Assembly: GCA_003221825.1 (NCBI GenBank) | Contig: QHUE01000116.1 | Coordinates: 1-10,010 of the forward strand | Direction: 5' to 3' | DNA from: Gemmatimonadota bacterium | GTDB lineage: Bacteria; Gemmatimonadota; Gemmatimonadetes; Gemmatimonadales; GWC2-71-9 | DNA length: 10,010 nucleotides | Shown here: positions 1 to 6,586 of the stretch, piece by piece | How the letters are laid out: each line of letters opens with the position of its first letter | Numbering within the stretch: position 1 is the first letter of the stretch | Notes under the pieces: model-generated | The model's input: the letters and a program-made list of their open reading frames with translations, nothing else | Database searches by the model: none | Told to the model about the DNA's origin: nothing | Made by a program: the position numbers and the translations under genes

Positions 1-1122
1 GGGCGCTGCGCCGGCATCGAGAACTACTCGCGGCTGTTCAGCGGCCGCCAGCCGGGGGAGCGGCCCGCCTGCCTGCTCGACTATTTCCCGAAAGACTATC
101 TCTGCATCATCGACGAGTCGCACCAGACGCTCCCCCAGCTCGGCGCCATGTACGAGGGCGACCGCTCGCGCAAGCAGACCCTCGTGGATTACGGCTTCCG
201 CCTCCCCTCCGCCCTCGACAACCGGCCGCTGCGCTTCGACGAGTTCATGGGGCTGGTGCCGCGCATGGTGTTCGTCTCGGCGACGCCGGGGCAAGACGAG
301 CTGCAGCTCTCGGGTGGCGTTATCGTCGAACAGATCATCCGGCCCACCGGGCTCGTCGATCCCGAAGTCGAGATTCGCCCGGTGGCGGGGCAGGTGGATG
401 ACTTGCTCAGCGAGATCCGCCTGCGCGAGAAGAAGAACGAGCGGGTGCTGGTCACGACGTTGACCAAGCGGATGGCCGAAGATCTGACCGATTACCTGCA
501 GCAGCACGGCGTGCGGGTGCGCTACCTGCATTCGGAAATCGACGCGATCGAGCGCGTCGAGATCATTCGGGGATTGCGACTCGGCGAATTCGACGTGTTA
601 GTGGGGATCAACCTGCTGCGCGAAGGCCTGGACTTGCCGGAGGTGTCGCTCGTTGCGGTGCTCGATGCCGATCAGGAGGGCTTCCTGCGGTCGGACCGCT
701 CCCTCATTCAGACCGTGGGCCGCGCCGCGCGGCACCTCAGCGGCAGGGCCATTCTGTACGCGGATCGCGTCACCGGGTCGATGGAGCGGGCATTGCACGA
801 GATGAACCGCCGCCGCGAGGCCCAGGTGGCCTACAACGTCGAGCACCGCATCACACCGCGATCGATTGTGAAATCGGTGGGTGACATTCGCTTCGTCACG
901 CGCGTCGCCGATGCGCGCGCCCCGAAACCGGGGACGGTGGCGCTGCGCCGTCCCGCCGACGCGAGCGAGCGCGAAACGCTCATCCGGATGCTGGAGCAGC
1001 AGATGCAGGCCGCGGCCGAGGAGCTCGATTTCGAGCTGGCGGCGGTGCTGCGCGATCAGCTCCTGGAGCTCAAGGCCGCCGCCGATGCGCCTCTCCGCGA
1101 GCGAGCTCAGTCGGTTCGGTGA
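1..1122 (+). CDS. uvrB: UvrABC excinuclease subunit B, 3' part (5' end outside window)
   Basis: UvrB is the damage-verifying helicase-like subunit of cytoplasmic nucleotide excision repair; UvrA loads it and it recruits UvrC. The frame is open from base 1, so this is the C-terminal 373 residues of a protein normally near 670. Visible in order (window residue numbers): the GIENYSR segment (5-11), helicase motif II as DESH (38-41), the MYEGDRSRK stretch typical of UvrB, VFVSATPG (90-97, motif III), GINLLREGLDLPE (202-214, motif V), QTVGRAARH (237-245, motif VI with arginine finger), and a C-terminal UVR domain (about 325-359), which contacts UvrC. The N-terminal Walker A and beta-hairpin lie upstream of the window. 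The last 38 nt overlap tsaE. There is no sign of damage, and the identification is secure. Confidence 0.98.
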   Translation, partial: GRCAGIENYSRLFSGRQPGERPACLLDYFPKDYLCIIDESHQTLPQLGAMYEGDRSRKQTLVDYGFRLPSALDNRPLRFDEFMGLVPRMVFVSATPGQDELQLSGGVIVEQIIRPTGLVDPEVEIRPVAGQVDDLLSEIRLREKKNERVLVTTLTKRMAEDLTDYLQQHGVRVRYLHSEIDAIERVEIIRGLRLGEFDVLVGINLLREGLDLPEVSLVAVLDADQEGFLRSDRSLIQTVGRAARHLSGRAILYADRVTGSMERALHEMNRRREAQVAYNVEHRITPRSIVKSVGDIRFVTRVADARAPKPGTVALRRPADASERETLIRMLEQQMQAAAEELDFELAAVLRDQLLELKAAADAPLRERAQSVR

Positions 1123-1498
1123 GGACCTCGGCGCCCAGCTCCGCGCCCCGGCGGTAATCGGGTTGTCGGGAGAGCTGGGGACCGGGAAGACCACGCTGGT
1201 CCAGGCCATCTGCCGCGGCCTGGGAGCCAAGGCGCGGGCCACCAGCCCCACGTACGCGCTCGTGCATCATTACGATACCGGTTCCGTTCCCGTCTATCAC
1301 GTCGACTGCTACCGCCTGCGTCACCCTAACGAAGCGCGCGACCTCGGTTTTGATGACATGCTGCGCGAGCGAGCGATTATTCTGATCGAGTGGCCGGAGC
1401 GCGCGGGACCGTGGGCGCCGCCGCTCGATCGTCATCTCCATCTGTCCTACGACGACGATCCGGAGCGCCGCGTCGTCGAAGCGACCGCGGGCGTATGA
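1085..1498 (+). CDS. tsaE: tRNA t6A biosynthesis ATPase TsaE
   Basis: TsaE is a small P-loop ATPase that works with TsaB and TsaD to transfer threonylcarbamoyl to A37 of ANN-decoding tRNAs. The 137-residue product shows Walker A GELGTGKTT (29-37), SPTY (54-57), the YHVDCYRL strand (71-78) and EWPER (102-106), all family hallmarks; length is normal (E. coli about 150). I chose the ATG at 1085 because the N-terminus then reads as the usual short helix (SASELSRFGEDLGAQL) before the P-loop. The open frame runs further upstream, but those residues are out-of-frame uvrB sequence. The gene overlaps the uvrB end by 38 nt with only weak Shine-Dalgarno matches, so translation may be coupled to uvrB. 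Its TGA overlaps the ATG of tsaB (ATGA), which fits stoichiometric production of the two partners. Confidence 0.95.
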   Translation: MRLSASELSRFGEDLGAQLRAPAVIGLSGELGTGKTTLVQAICRGLGAKARATSPTYALVHHYDTGSVPVYHVDCYRLRHPNEARDLGFDDMLRERAIILIEWPERAGPWAPPLDRHLHLSYDDDPERRVVEATAGV

Positions 1499-2214
1499 GG
1501 CTCGCGATCGATACCGCGACGGACATCGCGAGCGTCGCGATCGGGAAGCGGGGGCGTTTCCCGGGCGCGGCGCGGTCGATTCGGGGGGCGCGCCAGCACG
1601 CCGCCCAGCTCCTTACACTAATCCATGAGGTCCTCGCGGACGCCGGCGCAAAACTCCAGGACGTCACGGAGATCGTCGTCGGCGACGGGCCGGGGAGCTT
1701 CACGGGATTACGGATAGCGTGGGCAGCCGCCAGAGGACTCGCCCACGAGCGTGAGCTTCCCTTGGTCGCCGTCCCATCGCTGCTCGGTGCAGCGCATGCC
1801 GCGTCGGTCTTCGAAAGAGAGTCCCGGGCCGTCGCCGCCTGCTTCGATGCCCTCCGGGGCCAGGTGTTCGGGGCGGTCTATACCATTCATCCCGGTCGCG
1901 TCGAGACGATTGTGGCGCCGGCGCTGTTTACACTCGATGAACTGGCGCGCGCAACGCCAATCAGGCCGGCACTTGCCGTAGGGGACGGCGCAGAGCGCTA
2001 CCGCACGGCAGTCGAGACGTGGACCGGAAAGCCGCCGGTTCCATTGGACGCCGTGCCATCGATCGCCGCACGGCTCCTGGTGCTGGCTGATGATGAAGCG
2101 GCGCGCCGGCTACTGAACGACCCACTCGCCGAACCGGTATATGGCCGGCTGGCCGAGGCTCAGGTCAAATGGGAGGCGCACCACGGCCGACCACTTCCGC
2201 ATTCGTCCCGCTAA
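1495..2214 (+). CDS. tsaB: tRNA t6A biosynthesis protein TsaB
   Basis: TsaB (YeaZ) is the non-catalytic, ASKHA-fold partner that dimerises with TsaD in the t6A37 threonylcarbamoyl-transfer complex. The 239-residue product begins MRLAIDTATD, the family's phosphate-1-like strand, has the signature GPGSFTGLR (65-73), and ends with the conserved EPVYGRLAEAQ block close to its C-terminus. Length matches E. coli TsaB (231). The frame is open further upstream, but ATG 1495 aligns with the family N-terminus and forms an ATGA overlap with tsaE. The 3' end overlaps rimI. tsaD is absent here, although in many bacteria it sits near tsaB and rimI, so it is presumably elsewhere in the genome. Confidence 0.95.
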   Translation: MRLAIDTATDIASVAIGKRGRFPGAARSIRGARQHAAQLLTLIHEVLADAGAKLQDVTEIVVGDGPGSFTGLRIAWAAARGLAHERELPLVAVPSLLGAAHAASVFERESRAVAACFDALRGQVFGAVYTIHPGRVETIVAPALFTLDELARATPIRPALAVGDGAERYRTAVETWTGKPPVPLDAVPSIAARLLVLADDEAARRLLNDPLAEPVYGRLAEAQVKWEAHHGRPLPHSSR

Positions 2215-2632
2215 ACTCACGGACGTTTCGGCGGTTCAGGCGATCGAGCAAGAGGTCTTCGCCGATCCGTGGTCCACGCAGGATTTCCGCGACTGTGTAG
2301 CGTCCGACGCGCTCTTTCTGGTAGCCGAGGGGGCGGGCCCCGGCACGATCGCCGGCTACGTCGTGGCGCTCGACGCCGTCGACGAAGGCGAGATCCTGAA
2401 CCTTGCGGTGGCCCCATCCGGCCGGCGTAGCGGGTTGGGACGGGCCCTCGTCCAACAAATGCTCGAGGTGCTCGCCGGGCGTGGTGTCCAGCAGGTCTTC
2501 CTGGAAGTGCGCGAGTCGAACGCACCGGCGCGGGCGCTCTACACGGCCCAAGGCTTCAAAGAGGTGGGCCGCCGGAAGCAGTATTACCGGCGGCCCGTGG
2601 AGGACGCCATCGTCCTGAGACTTGATGCATAA
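2141..2632 (+). CDS. rimI: Ribosomal-protein-alanine N-acetyltransferase RimI (GNAT family)
   Basis: RimI acetylates N-terminal alanine of ribosomal protein S18 (and of other proteins) with acetyl-CoA. The GNAT fold is clear, numbering from ATG 2141: IRPAKLTDV (21-29), the acetyl-CoA pyrophosphate loop RRSGLGRAL (95-103), LEVRESN (121-127) with the family's catalytic Glu region, ALYTAQGF (132-139) and RRKQYY (144-149). From ATG 2141 the product is 163 residues with an atypical basic leader read from tsaB sequence. From the ACG at 2183, which has a good GGGAGG upstream, it would be 149 residues, very close to E. coli RimI (148). I give the ATG as the conservative coordinate but favour the later start. 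The gene overlaps tsaB and is followed by about 100 nt holding the ssb promoter. Function is secure at family level; the acetylated substrate is inferred. Confidence 0.92.
   Translation: MAGWPRLRSNGRRTTADHFRIRPAKLTDVSAVQAIEQEVFADPWSTQDFRDCVASDALFLVAEGAGPGTIAGYVVALDAVDEGEILNLAVAPSGRRSGLGRALVQQMLEVLAGRGVQQVFLEVRESNAPARALYTAQGFKEVGRRKQYYRRPVEDAIVLRLDA
2171..2176 (+). promoter_or_regulatory. Strong Shine-Dalgarno placed for an ACG start of rimI
   Basis: GGGAGG sits inside the tsaB 3' end. It is followed after 6 nt (2177-2182) by an in-frame ACG at 2183. The upstream ATG at 2141 has no recognisable Shine-Dalgarno. The element therefore argues that rimI translation begins at 2183. ACG initiation is rare in bacteria, so this is an inference from spacing and product length. 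Confidence 0.45.
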
Positions 2633-2659
2633 CTTTGGTACAAGTGGCGTATCTTTGGT
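2633..2659 (+). repeat. Pair of CTTTGGT direct repeats upstream of the ssb promoter
   Basis: CTTTGGT occurs at 2633-2639 and again at 2653-2659. The copies start 20 nt apart, about two helical turns, and the second touches the first T of the -35 hexamer. Position and phasing would suit a regulator binding one face of the DNA. With only 7 bp and two copies, chance cannot be excluded. Confidence 0.3.
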
Positions 2660-2687
2660 TGACAGAATGACTTGCGATTTATATAGT
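2659..2687 (+). promoter_or_regulatory. Sigma70-type promoter for ssb and the LysM gene
   Basis: A perfect -35 hexamer TTGACA (2659-2664) is separated by the ideal 17 nt from the -10 hexamer TATAGT (2682-2687, one mismatch to TATAAT). The surrounding sequence is clearly more AT-rich than the flanking genes. Transcription would start near 2694, giving a leader of about 40 nt before the GTG of ssb. This is the strongest promoter-like sequence in the window, and it lies in one of only two gaps without coding sequence. Confidence 0.85.
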
Positions 2688-2733
2688 GTGAGGCACCCTT
2701 GGGCCCAACCCGCTTCATCGTTCGGAGGTTGTT

Positions 2734-3213
2734 GTGAGCCGCAGTCTCAATAAGGTCCAGCTCATCGGGAATCTGGGGGCCGATCCCGAGGTGCGCAGCA
2801 CGAATAACGGTTCCCGTGTGGCCACTCTCTCCCTGGCGACCAGCCGGCAGTGGACGGGGACGGGGGGGGAGAAGCAGGAAAAGACGGACTGGCATCGAGT
2901 CATCTGCTGGAATAACAAAGGCGGATCCGGTCTGGCCGACGTGTGTGAGAAGTACCTGAAGAAAGGCGACAAGGTCTACGTCGAGGGCCGGATCGAGTAT
3001 CGGACCTGGGAAGACAACAACAAGCAGACGCGCTACGTCACCGAGATCATCGCGCGTGAGTTGATCATGCTGGGGTCGAGAGGCGGAGCCGCCCCGGTCG
3101 GCGCGGGGGCGGGGGCTGTGAAGGGGGCCTCGGAAGCCGGCGGCAAAGCCCCAGAATCGCTCGACGCGTTCCCGGAGGCGCTGGATGAGGAGGACGACGA
3201 TCTGCCGTTCTGA
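2734..3213 (+). CDS. ssb: Single-stranded DNA-binding protein SSB
   Basis: SSB coats single-stranded DNA during replication, recombination and repair and recruits partner enzymes through its C-terminal tip. The 159-residue product has the OB-fold start SLNKVQLIGNLGADPEVR, then TDWHRVICWN and YLKKGDKVYVEGRIEYRTW, all diagnostic. A Gly/Ala-rich flexible linker (about 115-140) follows, then an acidic tail ending DDDLPF, the conserved partner-docking tip. The start is GTG 2734, with GGAGG at 2724-2728 and 5 nt spacing; it gives the normal SSB N-terminus. A run of eight G residues (2862-2869) encodes part of the loop before EKQEKTDW; it is only a potential slippage site. It has its own promoter, and its last 29 nt overlap the following LysM gene. 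Confidence 0.98.
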   Translation: MSRSLNKVQLIGNLGADPEVRSTNNGSRVATLSLATSRQWTGTGGEKQEKTDWHRVICWNNKGGSGLADVCEKYLKKGDKVYVEGRIEYRTWEDNNKQTRYVTEIIARELIMLGSRGGAAPVGAGAGAVKGASEAGGKAPESLDAFPEALDEEDDDLPF

Positions 3214-4471
3214 CCGCGCCGTAATACTGGCCCTGGCGGCGTTGCCGCTCTTGTGGCGCGTCCTGCCGGCGCAGGACACAACCCAAGCGGCGCAACAACA
3301 GGACACGACGCAGGCGGCCGCCGCTTTCCAGGGACAGGTTCCCTCCAGTCATACCGTCTCCCGCGGTGAGACCCTCTGGTCCATCTCGCAGATGTATTTC
3401 AACGATCCACTGTTGTGGCCCGAGATCTACCGCCTCAATACCGCCGTCATCGAAGACCCGCACTGGATCTATCCCGGTGAGGTCTTGAATCTCTCGGAGA
3501 TGGCGACGATCGCGCAGGGTGGCGACACTGTCACCGCGCGGCCGGACACCACCGTCGCTGCCGCCGACACGGTGCGGGCCGCTCCAGGTGACACGCTCGC
3601 CGCGGTCGTGCCGCTCGATACCGCCGCGATCGACACGATTCCGGCGGACACCGCACTTCTGATCGTGGAAGCGCCTCCGCCCACGGTAGCCGAGAGTTAC
3701 GAGACGATCTTCGATCGCCGCCGCACAAATCGGCAGGTCGTGCAGGACGTGCTGCGCGCCTACGTCCATCAGCCCTACCGCCCGCTCCGTGCCGGCGAGT
3801 TCTACGCCGCCGGCTTCCTGAGCGAAGAGGAGCGGTTGCCGTGGGGCAGGGTACTCGGCGCGACTGCAACGCCGGCGATTACCCGCCTCACCGAGCGCAC
3901 GTCCGCGATCACCTTCGAAGAGATCGCGATCAAGCCGCCGCGCAACGCGTCCTATCACGTCGGCGATTCGCTGCTCGTGGCGCGCATCGATCGCGTGTTG
4001 GAATTCGGGCGTTGGGGCGAGGTCGTCGTCCCGGTCGGGATCGCCCGCGTCACGTCGATCGAGGAAGAGCAGGTGCTCGCGCAAGTCGTCGCCCAGTACG
4101 ACCGCGTTCACAACGGCCAGCTGGCGATGCCGCTCGAGCCGTTCCGTGATCCTGGCCAGGTGCGGCCCACGCCCGTCGAGAAGGGGCTGACCGGCAAGCT
4201 GCTGGAGGCGCGCGATCCCCATCCGATCGCCGGCGCGCAGCAGTTCTTCTTCATCGACAAAGGGCGCCGCGACGGCGTCACGCCCGGCGACGTCTTCGAG
4301 GTTTTCAAGCCGGCCGAAGGCTATGCGGGATCCGCCTCGGAAGAGGTGCGCGCCGTCATGATGATCGTGCACACGCGCGAGAAATCCGCCACGGGCCTCT
4401 TGCTACAGATCATGCACCCGGGGCTGGACCGCGGGCTTCCGGTACGGCTAATCAAGAAGATGCCCTCCTGA
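3185..4471 (+). CDS. Exported LysM domain protein with Asp-Thr-rich linker
   Basis: LysM domains bind the glycan backbone of peptidoglycan. The 428-residue product begins with a basic stretch and a hydrophobic segment (about 12-28), followed by a likely signal peptidase site at LPA/QDT. A complete LysM domain spans about 55-103 (HTVSRGETLWSIS ... WIYPGEVLNL). Residues 112-158 form a low-complexity linker rich in Asp-Thr pairs. The long C-terminal part (about 165-428) has mixed beta-strand character and a GVTPGDVFEVF segment; I do not recognise a named domain, although LysM proteins with similar beta-rich tails exist in other diderms. Start ATG 3185 has GGAGG at 3174-3178 with 6 nt spacing, all within the ssb coding region. 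The gene ends with tandem stops TGA-TAG, then a hairpin. It probably acts in the periplasm or outer envelope; its exact role is unknown. Confidence 0.9.
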   Translation: MRRTTICRSDRAVILALAALPLLWRVLPAQDTTQAAQQQDTTQAAAAFQGQVPSSHTVSRGETLWSISQMYFNDPLLWPEIYRLNTAVIEDPHWIYPGEVLNLSEMATIAQGGDTVTARPDTTVAAADTVRAAPGDTLAAVVPLDTAAIDTIPADTALLIVEAPPPTVAESYETIFDRRRTNRQVVQDVLRAYVHQPYRPLRAGEFYAAGFLSEEERLPWGRVLGATATPAITRLTERTSAITFEEIAIKPPRNASYHVGDSLLVARIDRVLEFGRWGEVVVPVGIARVTSIEEEQVLAQVVAQYDRVHNGQLAMPLEPFRDPGQVRPTPVEKGLTGKLLEARDPHPIAGAQQFFFIDKGRRDGVTPGDVFEVFKPAEGYAGSASEEVRAVMMIVHTREKSATGLLLQIMHPGLDRGLPVRLIKKMPS

Positions 4472-4476
4472 TAGGC

Positions 4477-4507
4477 GGCCGGGCCCGCGGCGTGCGTGGG
4501 CCCGGCT
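4477..4507 (+). terminator. GC-rich hairpin, probable terminator or attenuator
   Basis: GCCGGGCCC (4478-4486) and GGGCCCGGC (4498-4506) form a perfect 9-bp inverted repeat. A closing G-T wobble (4477/4507) and further pairs inside the loop could extend it to about 12 bp. It starts 6 nt after the LysM stop codon. There is no T-run after it, so it is not a classical intrinsic terminator. The next start codon is only 10 nt downstream, so it could also hide that gene's initiation region. Confidence 0.6.
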
Positions 4508-4517
4508 CGTATCTGGC

Positions 4518-5309
4518 GTGATTGTTACCCTGCATCTCGTTGCGTTGGCGTTGTACGGACTGGCGACGGCGTTTGTCCTGGCGCCATTCATGGGCGGCCG
4601 GGCCGCGCCGCGCGTGCTGACGATCGCGCTGCCTTGTGCGGGCGCGGCCTTCCACGTCGTCGCCATCTCGCAGCTCACGCCCGTGGGTCTCGGCCCGGCG
4701 CTCTCGATGCTGGCGTTCTGTCTGGTGCTGTTGCAGCTCGCGAGCGAACGGCTGCTGCGTGGCTCGGCCGTTTCCTTCTTTGCCGCCCCGCTGGCCACGG
4801 GCCTGGTGGGCCTCGCCCTCCTGAGCGGACTGGCGCCGGGCGCTGAAGCGGCGGCCCGCAACGTGTGGTTCGTCCTGCACGTGGCCCTCAGCGCCTTGGG
4901 GCTGGCCTTGATGGCCCTGGCGTTCATTGCCGCGGCGCTGTACCTGCTGCAGTTCCGCGAGCTCAAAGCCCGCCGCTTCGGTCAGGTGTTTCAGCTCTTT
5001 CCACCGCTCGAACGGCTCGATCGACTCAACCGCTTCGCCCTGGTCCTGGGCTTCCCGGCGCTGACGCTCGGCGTCGTTCTCGCGCTCGGATACGGCGCGC
5101 AGTTCTCCGGGGGCCTGCACGCCGCCAAGGCCCAGCTCGTGTGGGGCATTTTTACGTGGGTCGTCCTCGGCTGGGCGGTCTGGGTCCGTGTCGTGCGCCA
5201 CTGGGCCGGCCGCCGCGCGGCACTCGCCAGTATCGCCGGCTTCGGCGCCGTGTTGCTGGTCTACGTCGCGCTGAAGCTGACCCAGCCCGGCGCCGAACGG
5301 TTCCTGTGA
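4518..5309 (+). CDS. CcsA/HemX-family integral membrane protein
   Basis: Proteins of the cytochrome c assembly/HemX family (CcsA, ResC, HemX) are polytopic membrane proteins that handle heme or, for HemX, influence glutamyl-tRNA reductase abundance. The 263-residue product has about eight hydrophobic segments (roughly 3-24, 33-52, 57-77, 85-105, 117-145, 172-192, 207-225, 236-253). Family-like features are VWFVLHVALSALG with His121 in the fifth segment, the YLLQFRELK loop, a PPLERLDRLNR stretch, and AKAQLVWGIFTWVV followed by GRRAA. As I recall the family, a His normally lies shortly before the W-x-GRRAA element; here that position appears to be Trp222. Start GTG 4518 is the first in-frame start after the LysM stop; no Shine-Dalgarno is visible. 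The adjacent hemA, and a length near that of B. subtilis HemX, favour a HemX-like role; a true c-type cytochrome function is the alternative. Confidence 0.82.
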   Translation: MIVTLHLVALALYGLATAFVLAPFMGGRAAPRVLTIALPCAGAAFHVVAISQLTPVGLGPALSMLAFCLVLLQLASERLLRGSAVSFFAAPLATGLVGLALLSGLAPGAEAAARNVWFVLHVALSALGLALMALAFIAAALYLLQFRELKARRFGQVFQLFPPLERLDRLNRFALVLGFPALTLGVVLALGYGAQFSGGLHAAKAQLVWGIFTWVVLGWAVWVRVVRHWAGRRAALASIAGFGAVLLVYVALKLTQPGAERFL

Positions 5310-5323
5310 CGGGTCATACAGCG

Positions 5324-6586
5324 ATGGGCATCAAGGTGGTGGGCGTGAACCACCGGACCGCACCGCTCGACGTGCGCGAGCGCTTCGCGCACGGCGCGCA
5401 CGAGGTGCCGGGCGCGCTTGCGCGGGTCATGGCGGCCGGTGCCAGCGGTGGCGTGCTGCTCTCCACGTGCAACCGCACCGAGTTCTATCTCGTCGCGGAC
5501 GACGAGCCGGCGCTCGAGGCGGTGTGGTCGTTGCTCGGCGAGCGGCTGTCGGCGAGTCCGGCGGGCGGCGCTCGGGAGTACGGGTACATCGCCCGCGACC
5601 GCGACGCCGTCCGCCATCTCTACCGCGTGTCGTCGGGGCTCGATTCGATGATCCTCGGCGAGTCACAGATCCAGGGACAGGTGCGAGAGGCGTGGGAGGC
5701 GTCGCGCGCGCAAGCCGGCCCCGTGCTGCATCGGCTGTTCCAGACTGCGCTGCATGTCGGGTCGCGGGTGCGAACGGAAACCGGTCTCGGGATGGGGACG
5801 GCGTCGGCCGCGTCCGCCGGCGTCGCCGTGGCAGGCAAGATCTTCGGCGATCTCGCCGGCCGCAGCGCCCTGATTCTCGGCGCCGGCGACATGGCGGAGC
5901 TGGCCGCCACCTGCCTCAGCGATCAGGGTGTGCAGATCACGCTGGTCGCGAACCGCACGCAGGAGCGCGCCCGAGCCATTGCCGAACGCCTGGGTGGCAA
6001 GGCGGTATCACTCGAGGAAGCCTGGCCGCACTTCGCGACGACGGACATTGCCCTCTGCTCGACGGCGGCGCCGCACGCGGTGGTGACTTGGGAGCGCGTC
6101 GGTGCGGTGCTCGGGGCGCGACGCGGCAGGCCGCTGTGCATTTTGGACCTGGCCGTGCCGCGCGACGTCGATCCCGCGATCGCGCAGATCGAGAACGTCT
6201 TCCTGTACGACGTCGACGATCTCCAGACGGTGGCCGCGCAGGCGACTGCGCGGCGGCGCGATGAGATTCCCGCGGCCGAGCGGATCGTGGAGGAGGAGAC
6301 CGATGTGTTCTGGGCTTGGTACGGCGGTCTCGGCGTCGTGCCGACGATCAAAGAGCTGCGCCAGCGGATGGACGACCTGCGCGCCGTCGAGCTCGAGCGC
6401 GCGCTCCGCCACCTGGGACATTTGAGCCCCGACGATCGTGCGCGCGTCGAGCAGTTCAGCCTGGTGCTGCTCAACAAGTTCCTGCACCAGCCCACCGTCG
6501 CGCTGAAGGCCGCCGCCGAGGAAGGTCGGGGGTATGGTCTCCTCGAGGCGCTGCGTCGCCTGTTTGGGATGGAGCCCCCAGCGTGA
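5324..6586 (+). CDS. hemA: Glutamyl-tRNA reductase HemA
   Basis: HemA reduces glutamyl-tRNA(Glu) with NADPH to glutamate-1-semialdehyde, the first committed step of C5-pathway tetrapyrrole synthesis. The 420-residue product contains VGVNHRTAPL (6-15), the nucleophile motif STCNRTEFY with Cys49 (E. coli Cys50), GLDSMILGESQIQGQVREAW (105-124), the NADPH fold LILGAGDMAE (183-192), ILDLAVPRDVDP (273-284) and a C-terminal helical dimerisation region. ATG 5324 places the N-terminus exactly where family members begin. An alternative GTG at 5306 would add six residues and form a GTGA overlap with the upstream membrane gene; translational coupling may exploit it. The 3' end overlaps the galE GTG (GTGA). 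All key residues are present, so the enzyme should be active, and the cell makes heme or another tetrapyrrole from glutamate. Confidence 0.98.
   Translation: MGIKVVGVNHRTAPLDVRERFAHGAHEVPGALARVMAAGASGGVLLSTCNRTEFYLVADDEPALEAVWSLLGERLSASPAGGAREYGYIARDRDAVRHLYRVSSGLDSMILGESQIQGQVREAWEASRAQAGPVLHRLFQTALHVGSRVRTETGLGMGTASAASAGVAVAGKIFGDLAGRSALILGAGDMAELAATCLSDQGVQITLVANRTQERARAIAERLGGKAVSLEEAWPHFATTDIALCSTAAPHAVVTWERVGAVLGARRGRPLCILDLAVPRDVDPAIAQIENVFLYDVDDLQTVAAQATARRRDEIPAAERIVEEETDVFWAWYGGLGVVPTIKELRQRMDDLRAVELERALRHLGHLSPDDRARVEQFSLVLLNKFLHQPTVALKAAAEEGRGYGLLEALRRLFGMEPPA

Noticed and set aside
1377..1703. Minus-strand open frame across tsaE/tsaB
   Set aside because: It is an Arg/Ser/Pro-rich shadow of two confidently identified genes on the + strand.
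2699..2708. Palindrome TTGGGCCCAA just after the predicted ssb transcription start as an operator
   Set aside because: The position is suggestive, but there is a single short copy with no second site. Ten-base GC-rich palindromes are common in such sequence, so it is too weak to annotate.
2862..2869. Run of eight G residues in ssb as a phase-variation switch
   Set aside because: SSB is essential, the run falls in a loop of a high-GC gene, and the frame is intact. There is no positive evidence for switching.
3065..4372. Long open frame of 435 codons on the minus strand opposite ssb and the LysM gene
   Set aside because: The frame is open because of GC-rich codon use on the opposite strand. 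The product has no recognisable motifs and is rich in Arg, Gly and Asp, while the + strand genes here are clearly real.
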